DNA of 64,000 bases, from contig NW_023361537.1 in assembly GCF_001411555.2 (NCBI RefSeq), forward strand, positions 34,099 through 98,098, read 5' to 3'. Positions 21,198 through 33,339 of the stretch are shown here, piece after piece. The first letter of the stretch is position 1, and each line of letters starts with the position of its first letter. The notes beneath the pieces are model-generated. The model saw only the letters and a list, made by a program, of their open reading frames with translations, did not search any database and was not told the DNA's origin. Source of the stretch: Juglans regia (taxonomy: Eukaryota > Streptophyta > Magnoliopsida > Fagales > Juglandaceae). The position numbers were made by a program, and so were the translations under genes.

Positions 21198-22305
21198 CTA
21201 TTGTACTTTACAATTGCTCCAAAGATGCTTAATCTCATTCTGAATTTCCGCACTCACATTGCCACTAAACACCATGGCAGTTTTTTCTTTATTGATTCTT
21301 TGGCCTGAAACAGCTTCATGCTTCTCCAACAACCTTTGCACTCTCTTATTTTCTTCCACATCAGCCCGACATAAAACTACACTATCATCGGCAAAAAGCT
21401 GATGATTTATGTTGGGTGCCCTTTTACAGATTTTAATACCGAAAATATCCTTTCTCAGCTCAGCATTTCTCAACAGGGAAATCAGTCCTTCAGTGCAAAG
21501 AAGAAATAAGTAAGGGGATAATGGGTCCCCCTGCCTTAATCCCCTAGATGGCACTATGGGACATCTAGGCTCCCCATTAATTAATACAGAAAAAGAAACA
21601 GATCCAATACAGTACATAATCAGCTCTATAGACCTCGAATGGAACCCCATTACTTCCATAATAGCCCTTATAAAATGCCACTCGACCAGGTCGTAAGCCT
21701 TGCTCATATCCAATTTCAAGGACATAAAGCCCTTTTTACCTTTTTTTTTGTGTTTGAGGAAATTAACTAACTCATAGGCAATCAAGACATTATCAGTAAT
21801 GAGACGGCCTAGGACAAAAGCACTCTGACTCTCACTTATTATACTTGGTAAAACAGACTTGAGTCTATTAGAAAGGACTTTTGTAATGCGTTTATAGGTC
21901 ACATTACATAGGCTAATAGGCCTATAATCCCCCATTTTAACAGCACACTTCTTCTTTGGAATCAAAGCAATATGAGTATGATTCAAAGTTGAAGGAAAAG
22001 AACCTGAACTAAGTGCTTGAAGCACTGCTGAATAATATTTGCCCCAACCACATGCCAATATTTTTGGAAAAATATTGGAGACATGCAAGCAGGTCTGGGA
22101 CCTTTGTGGATTCCATTTGATTTAAGGGTACCTTCACTTCATCTTCATCGAACACCTTCATCAAATCCATATTCATTTGAGCATAGACTTTCCCAGCCAA
22201 ATGTTCTGAGAAAGCCAAAGAGTCAGCATCAACACTTGGAGATGATCTTGAAAACAGGTTCTGAAAATAATCATGGATAACACTATCTGACTCCCTTCCT
22301 GCCAA
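21198..22305 (-). pseudogene. Reverse transcriptase of LINE 1
   Basis: A 296-residue open piece (21198-22088) has ALIPKKKCAVKMGDYRPISL, LKLDMSKAYDLVEW (motif A Asp), GLRQGDPLSPYLF and FADDSVVLCRA (motif C). A frame break near 22060-22090 separates the upstream end (to 22305), where a PDG-like motif is altered. It would prime reverse transcription at the target. The catalytic residues remain although the frame is broken. Confidence 0.85.
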
Positions 22306-22436
22306 TGACCATCTTCATCTTGGATCTTTAAGATCTGATTTTTTCTCTTTCGCTGGGATGCCTTCATGTGAAAATATATCGTATTATTATCCCCCTGTTT
22401 AAGCCACAAAGCCTTTAAACGCTACCTCCACATAAT

Positions 22437-23462
22437 CTAATTTCTTTCCAACCAAATCTGCACTTCATCCATTGCTACATTCAGTTCTTCTATAGGCACT
22501 AAATCTGGGCCCCTTTCATATAAAGTATACAAAGCTCTCTGGGCATTACTCAGCTTAGTATGAACATCTCCAAAACAATGTTTGTTCCATCCCTCCAACT
22601 GGGTACCACATTCTTTCAGCATATCAGAAATATCTGCCGTATTAGTAGGCCCAACACACCTCCCCCAAACACCTTTAATAATTGCTTCACATTCTTTCAC
22701 ACCAACCCACTTGGCCTCAAACTTAAAAGAATTTTTAATAAAATGGGAAGTTTCTGCACCCTCCAAATTTACCCAAATGGGTAAGTGATCAGAATAAGTT
22801 ACCACACCATGAGTCACTTGTGCATTAGAAAAACTGTCCCACCAAGCAGAGTTGGCAAAAAATTTGTCAATTCTCTCACTGATACAGTGATCTCCTGCTC
22901 TCCTATTAGACCATGTAAACTTTGGGCTTGAGAAATCCAAATCCCTCAAATTACAGTCATCAATAACCTCCTTGAAAGCAGAAAGTTGTCTTTCAGACCT
23001 AGGTTGGCCTCCTCGCTTCTCATGATTATACATTAATTCGTTAAAGTCTCCCATCACTAACCAAGGCTCACCATTGACTCGACACAAAGATCGAATCAGA
23101 GCCCTCGTATAATGCCTCAGATTAGTTTCTGGCCATCCATATATAGCAGTTAAAAACCAGTACCCCATTCATATATTTGGATCTTTAACAGCAACATCAA
23201 AATGATTAACAAAATAATTAATGACAAGCAAATCAACATCAGCTCCCCATAACAGTGCAATTCCCCCTTTCCTACCAACTGAACTAACAGCCAAACAATT
23301 TTGAAAATTTAATTTGTACTTACAGGATTCAGCTTCTCGAGTGGTGAGTCTGGTCTCCTGCAAGAACACTATCTCGAGCCCTTCCCTCTTGATTAAATCA
23401 CAGAGGGTACGAATGCCCCATGGGTTCCCAAGCCCACGGGCATTCCAACTGAGGAGTTTCAA
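22437..23462 (-). pseudogene. AP-like endonuclease of LINE 1 (ORF2 start)
   Basis: Starts MKLLSWNARGLGNP at 23462, a standard plant L1 ORF2 start. It has QETR (Glu), GDFNEL (Asp-Asn) and SDHLPIWV (Asp-His) motifs. A stop at 23169 separates two pieces (23169-23462 and 22437-23168). It would nick target DNA. Confidence 0.85.
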
Positions 23463-23822
23463 GGCTCCCGGCGGTGCTGTTCCACAGCCACCGCCGATCT
23501 TGCAGAGTTCGTATCACAAGTCTTCCCATCCCGAGCGTGGTCCACTTGAAGACGCTTTACTGACCTTCCTTTCGAAAGCCCCTCCTCTAAAACTCCCTTT
23601 CTCTTTTTGGGAATCCCTTGCAACGGAACCTGCACAGGTCGCACTTCCCGAGAAGGCAATGATGTCATTTCATAAAGCAGAGACATGCGTTTCCAGTTCT
23701 TACTACTAAGCCCATCAGGCTTTGGCACAGCAACCTTCCCAAGGTCATCCATCACATTGCTAAGCGGGCCTAGGAACTTGAGGTTGACTGGTTGGCCTAG
23801 GAGGCCAAGGCAATCCAAAATA
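23459..23822 (-). pseudogene. ORF1 C-terminal remnant of LINE 1
   Basis: About 119 codons directly upstream of ORF2. The sequence is Lys/Arg/Pro-rich and no zinc knuckle is visible. The element stops here, so it is 5'-truncated. Identification rests on position only. Confidence 0.5.
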
Positions 23823-23970
23823 AGACTCTAAAGAGTTTATATTTTATTTAAATGTATAAATTTCAATTTATAATTTGGGTGGAGCGGGGTATTGTTTCAA
23901 CCCCACCCCCTAGTACTGGGACAGAGTAGGAAACCCTCCCCCCCCCCCCCCTCCCCCTCCTGTGGCTCCC
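23823..23970. other. Junction DNA with poly-C run
   Basis: AT-rich, then a C-rich tract at 23936-23960, before the LTR homology begins. No gene. Confidence 0.5.
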
Positions 23971-26015
23971 CCGACCGCCATGTACGGGAACATGAGAAAT
24001 CGAGACGCCCGGATAATGACAACACGGTCACACATCCCAACAAAAGTGCCAAGGGTGTGTACATGCAACGGTGTACATTAACAACACTGTGGATTAAGTC
24101 AACTAAGTACCAGAATTCAAACACAATCTAAACATCAGTAAAAGGTTTAAAAAAGTAGTTATACAGTCAACCAAAATAAAATACAATACATGTCCCAAAT
24201 AAAGTGAGTGACCTCAGATCACTCCTCAGGCGGAGCCGACTCCTCAGGCTCACCCTCATCCTCCCCTGCATCAAAATCTGCATTACCATAAAACGGTACC
24301 GCAGGTAAGTACAAACCAAACAACCCTCAGAAATAAAAATGCATTAATGCAACCAACATGCATGCATTTGATGAAATATGCATCAACCTCAAAACATCAT
24401 TTTTCCCAAAAATGAATACTTTTCCAACACATGCCAAAATCCCATTTGGCCCAAAATATCCGCAACCCAATTTTCCAGAAAATGATCGCACAGTTTACAA
24501 AATCCAACACACGCTATTTTCTCATAAAATAGTCCATTTTACGTGGCCAGGCATCCTCTAGTCCCCACCAGCAAAGCGACCACGGAGTCAGCACGAGACC
24601 ATCTCGTCCGATCCCATCGTCGCCCGGCGACAATCCAGGGGACGCCACTCAGTATATTCCGCTCCCGAGTGACCTGAGGAGCTCCACCGAGATAATGCCC
24701 CATCTCGACTTGGGGTTGTGATACACACGCACCCAAAATCATTCTCACATGAAAACTCAGTTTCCATTAAATACATGAATATGAATGCATTTACTTGAAA
24801 ACCCAGTTTTCATTTACAAACATGATCATGCGTACAAATATGCAATGTACATGAACCACACCAGATCCAGCCAACAAATCAACACCAAACCAAACACACA
24901 AACAAACTTCCTACGCTAATCCATCTGACCCCCATACTCCTCAGACTCAGTCCAGCAAAATCAACCAACAATTCAATATAGTGAAATGAGTTAGTGCAAA
25001 AATACATTTAAATCACAAGAGTTCTTTGAAAAATACTTACAGTGCTATATAATGATTTACGAGGGATCACGGAGCTGCAAGAAGTATCAACACAGCTAGA
25101 ACAGTGCCAAATGCACTGTGGCCGTGGGTCTCAAAGACCCACTTTTGAACGGATGCAAACGAAGACCCGAGATTGATAAGGTAGGGCTTAGGGATGTCGG
25201 TGAAGCTAGTGGAGGTGGTGGTTGGCCGTGGGTGGCGGCGTAGAGGGCGGTCGAAGACCACAAAGCCCAAAACGGAAATGTTGATGAATGTGCTTCACCG
25301 GTGATGGATCGGAGCTAAGAATGGGTGCATTGGGTTTCTAGAAGGTTGAGGATGAAGTGATGAAGAAATGGTGGCCGGAGGTGGCGCGACAGCGGGGCGC
25401 GAGCACAAAGAATGCCGCGACTTCAAGCCGTGCGTGGGGACAAACGGTAGCGAGTTAGGGGCTGAGATTGGTGGGGGATGATGGTCGGCAGGAAGGGAAC
25501 TTGTGGCAGTGGGCGGTGTCGGTCACGGGCGGCTCACGGCGGTGGGCTGGGTGGAGGAGAAAAACGCACAGGAAGAGAGAGGGAGAGGGGTGTCACATGG
25601 GAAAGCAGAGGAAGAAGGAAGAAAAAGAAGAAAAGAAAAGAAAAGAAGAAAGAAAAAGAGAGGAAAGAGAAAATGGAGGGAAAGAAATGTGGTCCAGTCC
25701 TCACATCTTGGGTCACAAAACTGATCCAACGGAAACAATTTCAAAAGAACAAGTAAAATAAAATAATTCAAACGTAACGATTAAAATGAAAATAAATAAT
25801 TAAACCCAACAATAAGTTAATTTAATTTGAGAAGAAATTTAAATGCATAACAGTAATTAATTTTAAGAAAGCACTTCAAAAATAATTTTCGCAAAATTAA
25901 AAATCATAAAAATAACCCAACCAAAAATCCAACAATTTTGAAACAAGAGAATAACTTTTTGAATTAATAATAATAAATCCTTCAATAAAAATACACTAAA
26001 ATACTGGGTGTTACA
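23971..26015 (-). mobile_element. 3' LTR of Tekay/Del-like element (left end incomplete)
   Basis: On the minus strand it starts TGTAACACCCAG at 26015, immediately after a polypurine tract AAGGGGGGGAGGA (26016-26030). It matches 29653-31803 over about 2 kb. The left limit is set where that similarity ends, near 23971-23981. No TG..CA end or target duplication could be fixed there. Confidence 0.75.
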
Positions 26016-26125
26016 TCCTCCCCCCCTTAAATAAAATTTCGTCCTCGAATATGACAAGGTCAACATTGAACTAAGACAGGAATAAGATTTGACTAAGAGA
26101 AGACATAAGGAACATACCGCAAGAG

Positions 26126-26410
26126 TCAATCAAACAAATATGGATATTGCTCCCTCACATCAGCTGCTCTCTCCCAAGAGAAATCTTGAGCCAAAGGATT
26201 GCCCCATGCTACTTTCACCAAGGGTATTGACTTGGACCTTAACCTTTGCTCTTTCCAATCCACAATCTGCGTCGGAGCAACTTCATAAGTAAGGTTAGGT
26301 TGAAGTTGAATGTGTCCAGGGTCAACGGAACATGGCTCTTGCTGTCCAAAACTCTTCTTCAACGAAGACACATGAAACACATCATGAACTTCGACAAAAT
26401 AGTCCGGCAA
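26126..26410 (-). CDS. Integrase C-terminus with chromodomain, Tekay/Del-like
   Basis: 95 codons, starting inside a frame that continues upstream in broken form. HDVFHVSSLKK is the conserved end of the integrase. The later part, from the LRSKSIPLVKVAW motif to the WERAADVREQYPYLF motif, is a chromodomain-like fold of Tekay/Del chromoviruses, which target insertion to chromatin. It lies about 110 bp upstream of the polypurine tract and 3' LTR, as expected. Confidence 0.8.
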   Translation of the reverse strand: MPDYFVEVHDVFHVSSLKKSFGQQEPCSVDPGHIQLQPNLTYEVAPTQIVDWKEQRLRSKSIPLVKVAWGNPLAQDFSWERAADVREQYPYLFD

Positions 26411-27400
26411 TGCAACTCTATAAGCGACAAGCCCAACTTCCTCTACAATTAGAAAAGGCCAACAAAGCCCGGACTAAGTTTTCCCTTCTTACCAAAGCGT
26501 TTAACGCCTTTCATAGGAGAAACTTCGAGATAAACCCAATTACCTACTTCAAAGGATAAGTCTCTTCTTCTTGTATCTGCGTAACTCTTCTAGCGACTTT
26601 GTGCTTCCGCCATTTTTGTCCTTATAAACCGAACTTGATCTTTCATTTCTTGAATTATCTCAGGCTCAATTACTTTACTCTCACCAACTTCATCCCAACA
26701 CAAGGGTGATCTACACTTCCTTCCATACAAAGCTTCAAATGGGCCGTCTAAATGGAGGAATGTAAACTATTATTACAAGCAAACTCAATTAGCAGCAGAT
26801 GATTCTACCAACTTCCCTGAAATTCCATGACACAAGACTGCAACATATCCTCAAGAGTCTGAATAGTGCGCTCCGATTGACCGTCTGTTTGATGGTGGTA
26901 TACTAAACATCAGCTTAGTACCTAAAGCTGCCTGCAAACTTTTCTAAAAAATGGGAAGTGAACCGCGGGTCCCAATCCGATACAATACTCCTGGGTACTC
27001 TGTGCAAACACACTATCTCTTTGACATACAATCAAGTTAACTTACCCAAAGAGTCGGTATTATTGATAGGCAAGAAATAGGCACTCTTGGTCAACCGATC
27101 AACAATCACCCAAACTGAGTTCTTTCCACTAGGGGTCCTCGACAAGCCCACAACAAAATCCATAGAAATATCATCCCACTTTCACTCAGGAATAGGGAGA
27201 GGTTGAAGTCTACTAGCAGGTCTTTGATGCTCAGTGTTAATTTGACGGCACGTGGCACATTTCTCAATAAACATGACGATATCCAACATACTCGTATTAG
27301 TCCCCAGTGGCACATCACGACCATTATTCCTAGGGTGACTATGCTATCCAAAATCTTATTTTCCACAAAAACCTTAATACAATATCCAGTAAATTCCAAT
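26411..27400 (-). pseudogene. Degraded integrase core of the Tekay-like element
   Basis: Fragments in all three minus frames match integrase text, for example an HQTDGQSER-like region near 26880 and a SDRDPRFTS-like region near 26970-27000, with many stops and shifts. The H2C2 part is near 27240-27270. Confidence 0.6.
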
Positions 27401-29652
27401 GATCAGTAACTCCATACAATAATCTGTGCTAACCTAAATCGATTCCTATACTACAACTTCTAAACCTCCAATGAATTCTACCTTTGGTAACCTAATAGCC
27501 ACTTCCAAAGTTAACCATCAATAACAAATTTTGCACAACTAGATGATTAATCTCCAATTACAAGTATCTTCTCAAAATTTCAAGTCAACACTTATTCCTT
27601 AAAATCAACACAAAATCTGAACTCCTAACTACAACAAAAAAATATCACGCTTCTGCTGCGCACTCTGATAATTCACATGCATAAAATTTATGTCCTCATA
27701 AAACTAACACCATCGAGTATAAGGTGGCTCCATACCTACTAACCAAAAACTCTTATCACATTTTGGTAAAAAACACTCTATTTTTCCAAAATCATGAGTT
27801 ATCACTCATATTCCTCAATTAACTCCTGCCGCCATGATCAAAATCAATATTCCAGAAAATACATCCATTATCATAGATAGAAACCCAATATCAAACAGCC
27901 TCAGCATTCCAAATTGAAAACAAGTAGCATCAACTCAAAGTACACCTGTCTCATCCAAGATAAGGAACATACCTTAAAAGACTCAATTCCAACCCGGCCA
28001 ACCAATAAGAGCGCCTATAAACTCCTACCTGACAACCTAAACCCAAAAGCTGATCACCTAAATTTTGAACAACATCTAACCTAGCGGTGACTAAACTCAC
28101 TACGAACCACTGTTGACTTCACCAAAACATTATCGAAACCATTTTGGTAACTCGCCCACCTATTTCTACTCCTATAAGCTAGTACTAACACGACTAGTTT
28201 CCTTCAATAGCACATCACCAATAAACCTCAAGGCAAGCCATACTGCTCAAATCTTCAATCCACCAAAAGCCATTGCACAACACCCATGGATCCTAATGAT
28301 TTATTGACTCACGTACTTGATTATACTATCCACCATTGATGCCTTAAGCTCCAACTTCGAAAATCTTATCATACACCATACATGACGACCCATCAACCTC
28401 TCTTCAAATTAAATAACAATGTCCATAATTCTCTCAACTGGGTGCTCAGTCTCCAAAGGAAGTATAACCTCAAAATTAAAATTCCTAGGTAACCTCAAGT
28501 CACAATTAATTCCTGAAGATAATCACAATAATTATTGTCAACCATGATCTAGACCTATATCCTCGAAATCAAAAAGAATCATTTCCTAAATCCGCACCAT
28601 CTATTATCCTTAAAATTGATATGGATTAAATCCTCAACCTATCACTGAAACATCGAGCTAAAAACAATCATCTTCCAAACTAGATCAGCATCTCCAATCC
28701 CCATAAAATACATGACCTAGATCATCACCTTCCATCTCCAAGAAATTCTCTCTTGAAAAATTCTCATATTAGTAACTCAACTCTCATCAATCCTATTTTA
28801 ATTCAGCCCTTCAACTCTGCAATTCTAAAACTTTAAACCAGATAAAAATCATTTCCCGAAATCTTCAAGATCGATGACCTTAAATCTAAAACATTCACCT
28901 TATAAAACTTGTAAATTCTAAAACTCCAAATGACATCAAATTGCTTATCAAGGTTGGCAAGATCGAAAACTTCTAATCTAAGTAATCCCTCAATTGCTTG
29001 TTGAACCTACCACCTTAAATCCCATAAACCTATTTCCTAAAAACTATGGGGCCTCAAACTTTAGATAAACTTCTCATAAATCTAACCTTGAAGTTCGTTG
29101 AACTTACAACCTCCTATTCCAAGGACTCATTACATAAATTCTATGGAACCTAAGACCTCAATTATCCTAAGCAATTTAAAACTATTCCCCTCCTTAGCAG
29201 CAACTTGAGTTCCTACACCAAAGAGTTCACCCAGACCATGATGTTCAAGTCTCGATATTAAAACAAACCAATTACCAAGAGTTCAGGCCTACTACACCAA
29301 ATGTTCAAGCCTAACAATGGCATTCACAGTTGTAACATCTTCTTGCCAAAGCACAACCCTTAACCCGCCTTTCAACTCAGAACAAAACAAAATAAAATAA
29401 AATTCCATAATTAAAATAACATACGACAAAATGAATAAAACCAGTGAAGTAGTTCACAATAAATAATTAAAACAAATAAAATAACCTACCATACAATAAA
29501 ACAATAAAATAAATAAACAAACAAGTAATATAATAAAATAAATAAAACCATAAAAACCACATACTTTAAATTAAATAATTTCATTTTACAACTTTTAAAA
29601 TTGATGGTACCTCACCTAAGGGACATGTGGTTTTACCCAGAGCCGAACTGCT
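27401..29652. other. Degenerate internal region of the Tekay-like element
   Basis: AT-rich sequence between recognisable integrase and the 5' LTR. There is no RT, gag or PBS that I can recognise. 29390-29570 is an A/T-rich low-complexity stretch (AATAAAATAAAT type). It is either very old internal sequence or unrelated filler. Confidence 0.4.
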
Positions 29653-31803
29653 CCGACCCCCATGTACGGGAACACGAGAAATCGAGACGCCCGAATGATG
29701 ACAACACGGTCACACATCCCAACGAAAGTGCCAAGTGTGTGTACATGCAACGGTGTACATTAACAACACAGTAGATTAAGTCAACTAAGTACCAGAATTT
29801 AAACACAATCTAAACATCAGTAAAAGGTTTAAAAAAGTAGTTATACAGTCATCCAAAATAAAATACAATACATGTCCCAAATAAAGTGAGTGATCTCAGA
29901 TCACTCCTCGGGCGGAGCCGACTCCTCAGGCTCACCCTCATCTTCCTCTGCATCAAAATCTGAGTTACCATAACGGTACCGCAGGTAAATACAAACCAAA
30001 CAACCCTCAGGAATAAAAATGCATTAATGCAACCAACATGCATGCATATGATAAAATATTCATCAACCTCAAAACATCATTTTTCCTGAAAATGAATATT
30101 TTTTCCAAATATCTGCAACACATTTTTCGAGAAATTGATCACACAGTTTTCAAAATCCAACACACGCTATTTTCTCATAAAATAGTCCATTTTACAAATG
30201 CACCATGATCTCCCCTAGGGGTTATCCGCACGTCCTGATTTCATAGTGATGCCCAGTTCTGCGCCCAGCGCGTTCATGGCCAAGCATCCACTACGCAACG
30301 AGCAATACCCAGTTCCGCGCCCAGCGTGTACATGGCCAGGCATCCTTTAGTCCCCACCAGCAAAGCGACCACGGAGTCGGCACGAGACCATCTTGTCCGA
30401 TCCCATTGTCGCCCGGCGACAATCCAGGGGACGTCACTCAGTATATTCCGCTCCCGAGTGACCAAAGGAGCTCCACCGAGATAATGCCCCATCTCGGCTT
30501 GGGGTCGTGATACACACGTACCCAAAATCATTCTCACATGAAAATCCAATTTCCATTAAACACATGAACATGAATGCAATTACACGATAACTCAGTTTAA
30601 ATTTACAACCATGATCATGCGTGCAAATATGCAATGTACATGAACCACACCAGATCCAGCCAACAAATCAACACCAAACCAAACACACAAACAAACTTCC
30701 TCCACTAATTCATCCGACCCACGTACTCCTTGGACTCAGTCCGGCAAAATCAACAACAATTCAATATAGTGAAATGAGTTAGTACAAAAATACATTTAAA
30801 TCACAAGAGTTCTTTGGAAAATACTTACAGTGCTATATAATGATTTTTGAGGGATCACGGAGCTGCAAGAAGTATCAACACAACTACAAAACAGTGCCAA
30901 ATGCACTGTGGCCGTGGGTCACAAAGACCCACTTTTGAACGGGTGCAAACGAAGACCCGAGATTGATAAGGTAGCGCTTAGGGATGTCGGTGAAGCTAGT
31001 GGTGGTGGTGGTTGGCCGTGGGTGGCAGCGTAGAAGGCAGTCGAAGACCACAAAGCCCAAGACGAAAATGTTGATGAATGTGCTTCACCGGTGACGGATT
31101 GGAGCTAAGAATGGGTGCATTGGGTTGCTAGGAGATCGAGGATGAAGTGGTAAAGAAACGGTGGCCGGAGGTGGCGCGACAGCGGCGCGCGAGCACAAAG
31201 AACGCCGCGGCTTCAAGCCGTGCGTGCGGACAAACGACAGCAAGTTAGGGGCTGAGATTGGTGGGGGATGATGGCTGGCGGGAGGGGAACTTGTGGCGGT
31301 GGGCGGTGTCGGTCACGGGCGGCTCACGGCGGCGGGCTAGGTGGAGGAGAAAAACGCACGGGAAGAGAGAGGGAGAGGGGTGTCGCGCGGGAAAGCGGAG
31401 GATGAAGGAAGAAAAAGAAGAAAAGAAAAGAAAAGAAGAAAGAAAAAGAGAGGAAAGAGAAAATGGAAGAAAATAAATGAGGTCCAGTCCTCACATCTTG
31501 GGTCACAAAAATGATCCAACGGAAACAATTTCAAAACAACAAGTAAAATAAAATAATTCAAACGTAGCGATTAAAATGAAAATAAATAATTAAACCCAAC
31601 TAAGTTAATTTAATTTGAGAATAAATTTAAATACATAACAATAATTAATTTTAAGAAAGCACTTCAAAAATAATTTTCACAAAATTAAAAATCATAAAAA
31701 TAACCCAACTAAAAATCTAACAATTTTAAAACAAGTGAATAAATTTTTGAATTAATAATAATAAATCATTCAATAAAAATACACTAAGATATGGGGTGTT
31801 ACA
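29653..31803 (-). mobile_element. 5' LTR of the Tekay-like element
   Basis: About 2.15 kb matching 23971-26015. It starts TGTAACACCCC at 31803 on the minus strand. The lower boundary is uncertain, and a TGTAACATC at 29334 could be the true end. The flank at 31804 is CCTCCCCCC, which looks like another polypurine tract on the minus strand. Confidence 0.7.
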
Positions 31804-31849
31804 CCTCCCCCCAGCGCATGGTGAGCGGCAGGGCGGGGGCACAACACCC

Positions 31850-32440
31850 CTAACTCTTGGTAGTATTCTCATTGTTAAACCTGTTCTCTTTTCAACTGCT
31901 CTTAGTACGCCCTATGATCCTTATACAAAACCAGTTAATTCTACTCAATATTCACTACAATAAAAATGCAAATTTATGACGAGTTATTTCCGACGATAAT
32001 GACAATATGTAAAGAAAACAGACTCATTTTAATAGGAAATAGTCATTTTGGAAGGAAATAACTGGCCACAAATAAACAGTTTTCTTGCAGTGATTATCCT
32101 ACTGCCAAAATTGATTACATTAAAAAAATGTTTTCCCAAAGCCTGTTTTATGTCAGATATGGCTGCTCCTTCCAAATTTCTGGTATCAAAGCCTAATCTG
32201 GCTTCTGGTAGGTGATTATATATGTTCATCTTGTCTATTGTATTCTCTTCCATCCTTTTCTTCATACTTTCTTAATCTTGTTCAATTCCTGATTCTGTTG
32301 GCGCCACCCCGGTTGTAAAGAATCCCAAGGACCATTTCTGTATGACTCATTTTGCTAGAAAAAAGTGTTTAGGGCATGAATGGGTAGATGGTTGACCCCA
32401 GGGTATGTGTTATGAAATGCAATAGATATATGAGAGACGA
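31850..32440 (+). pseudogene. Endogenous caulimovirid: genome-start region with PBS and short coding remnants
   Basis: TGGTATCAAAGCC at 32181-32193 is close to the tRNA-Met primer site that marks position 1 of caulimovirid genomes. Downstream, 32290-32410 codes a short basic segment that recurs (reverse strand) at 45365-45530. Assignment rests on this and on the neighbouring movement-protein-like block. Genus not assigned. Frames are broken. Confidence 0.5.
31953..32092. mobile_element. CACTA-type MITE (140 bp)
   Basis: Starts CACTACAATAAAAATG and ends CAGTTTTCTTGCAGTG, matching inverted CACTACAAGAAAA-type CACTA termini. Flanked by the 3-bp target duplication ATT (31950-31952 and 32093-32095). 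No coding capacity. It sits in the caulimovirid-like sequence. Confidence 0.8.
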
Positions 32441-33330
32441 TAGGATTAGTGAGTATTAATTTTAGTTTTGGTTGATTCCATGATAAATAAAATGTTTAGA
32501 TATAATTCGTTTATTAGTTCTAGATCTAGTATACCCCCTAATATCATTAATGAGGACTTTTCTATTGATGAATGTGATAATGTTGATTTTAATAAATGTA
32601 GTATTCCAAAGATTGATGCTAAATCTATTTACAATACCAGTTGAGTTTAGTCTGCTTTTAAGACTGAGTTTACTGTTAAAACTGTTAAACAAACCTATAT
32701 TTTTTCTAAAATCCATGAAAAATGTTACGTGTTTAACAGAAAATCGATTCAAGATTTTCTAGTAAAATGTTACAAATTTCTGCATATTGGTTATCTTCAA
32801 GTTATTGTTAAACCTCTCACAAGGAAATGCATCAATGTTTCGATACTTCTTTGTTTGCTTGATGCTAGGTTCAAGAAATTTGAAACCAGCATACTTGGTA
32901 TGATTCAATCTTCTCTATATAATGGTCCTGTCCACTTTGAATGTTTCCCTTATTTAACTTTTGTCTTGGATGATCCTAACATTCTTAAAGCTTTGACTTT
33001 AAATATTTTGACACATAGGTAAGATATGGAAGAAGGCAGCAAACCTCTTGCCATAGTTTACCATATTTATTATCGTATATTAAAAACTAATTTAAATGCT
33101 AAAGCAATTTAAAAAATTTTAGGAAATAAAACTTTGTTAAATCAGAGTTCTACTCTTGATGCTAATATTCAAGTTCCAAAAATGATTCAGTGGATAGATA
33201 TTACTCTTCCTAATGAATGGACTTTGGAACATGAAGTTCCTCTTGCTAAGGTTATTATTGATGAACTTAATCTTGATTATATTCAGTAATATTTGAACGG
33301 TACTGTTAAAATTAGTTTTGATCAACTTTA
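32440..33330 (+). pseudogene. Caulimovirid movement-protein-like region
   Basis: Consecutive open pieces with several stops. The centre (32729-33022) has a LLDARFKKFETSILGMIQSS motif followed by an NGPVHFECFP motif. These match the 30K-type movement protein region of plant pararetroviruses as I know them. Later parts (33030-33300) continue the similarity. In a virus this protein opens plasmodesmata. Here it is an inactivated genomic relic with at least three in-frame stops. Confidence 0.6.
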
Positions 33331-33339
33331 GAAATCAAC

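Larger units (their letters stand above)
19119..23822 (-). mobile_element. L1-type LINE, 5'-truncated (LINE 1)
   Basis: Minus orientation. The poly(A) tail is seen as poly(T) at 19119-19133. The order is an ORF1 C-terminal remnant, endonuclease, RT, zinc-binding domain (zf-RVT), RNase H, then the tail. The frames are broken by several stops and shifts, so it is inactive. A MITE-like insert interrupts the RNase H region. I could not find convincing target duplications. Confidence 0.85.

Noticed and set aside
23936..23960. Poly-C run as a possible regulatory or quadruplex element
   Set aside because: Single uninterrupted run at a repeat boundary; likely slippage or junction filler.
27454..29330. 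Possible coding remnants in the AT-rich part of the Tekay-like element
   Set aside because: Short phrases look RT- or RNase H-like by eye, but no motif is long enough to support a call.
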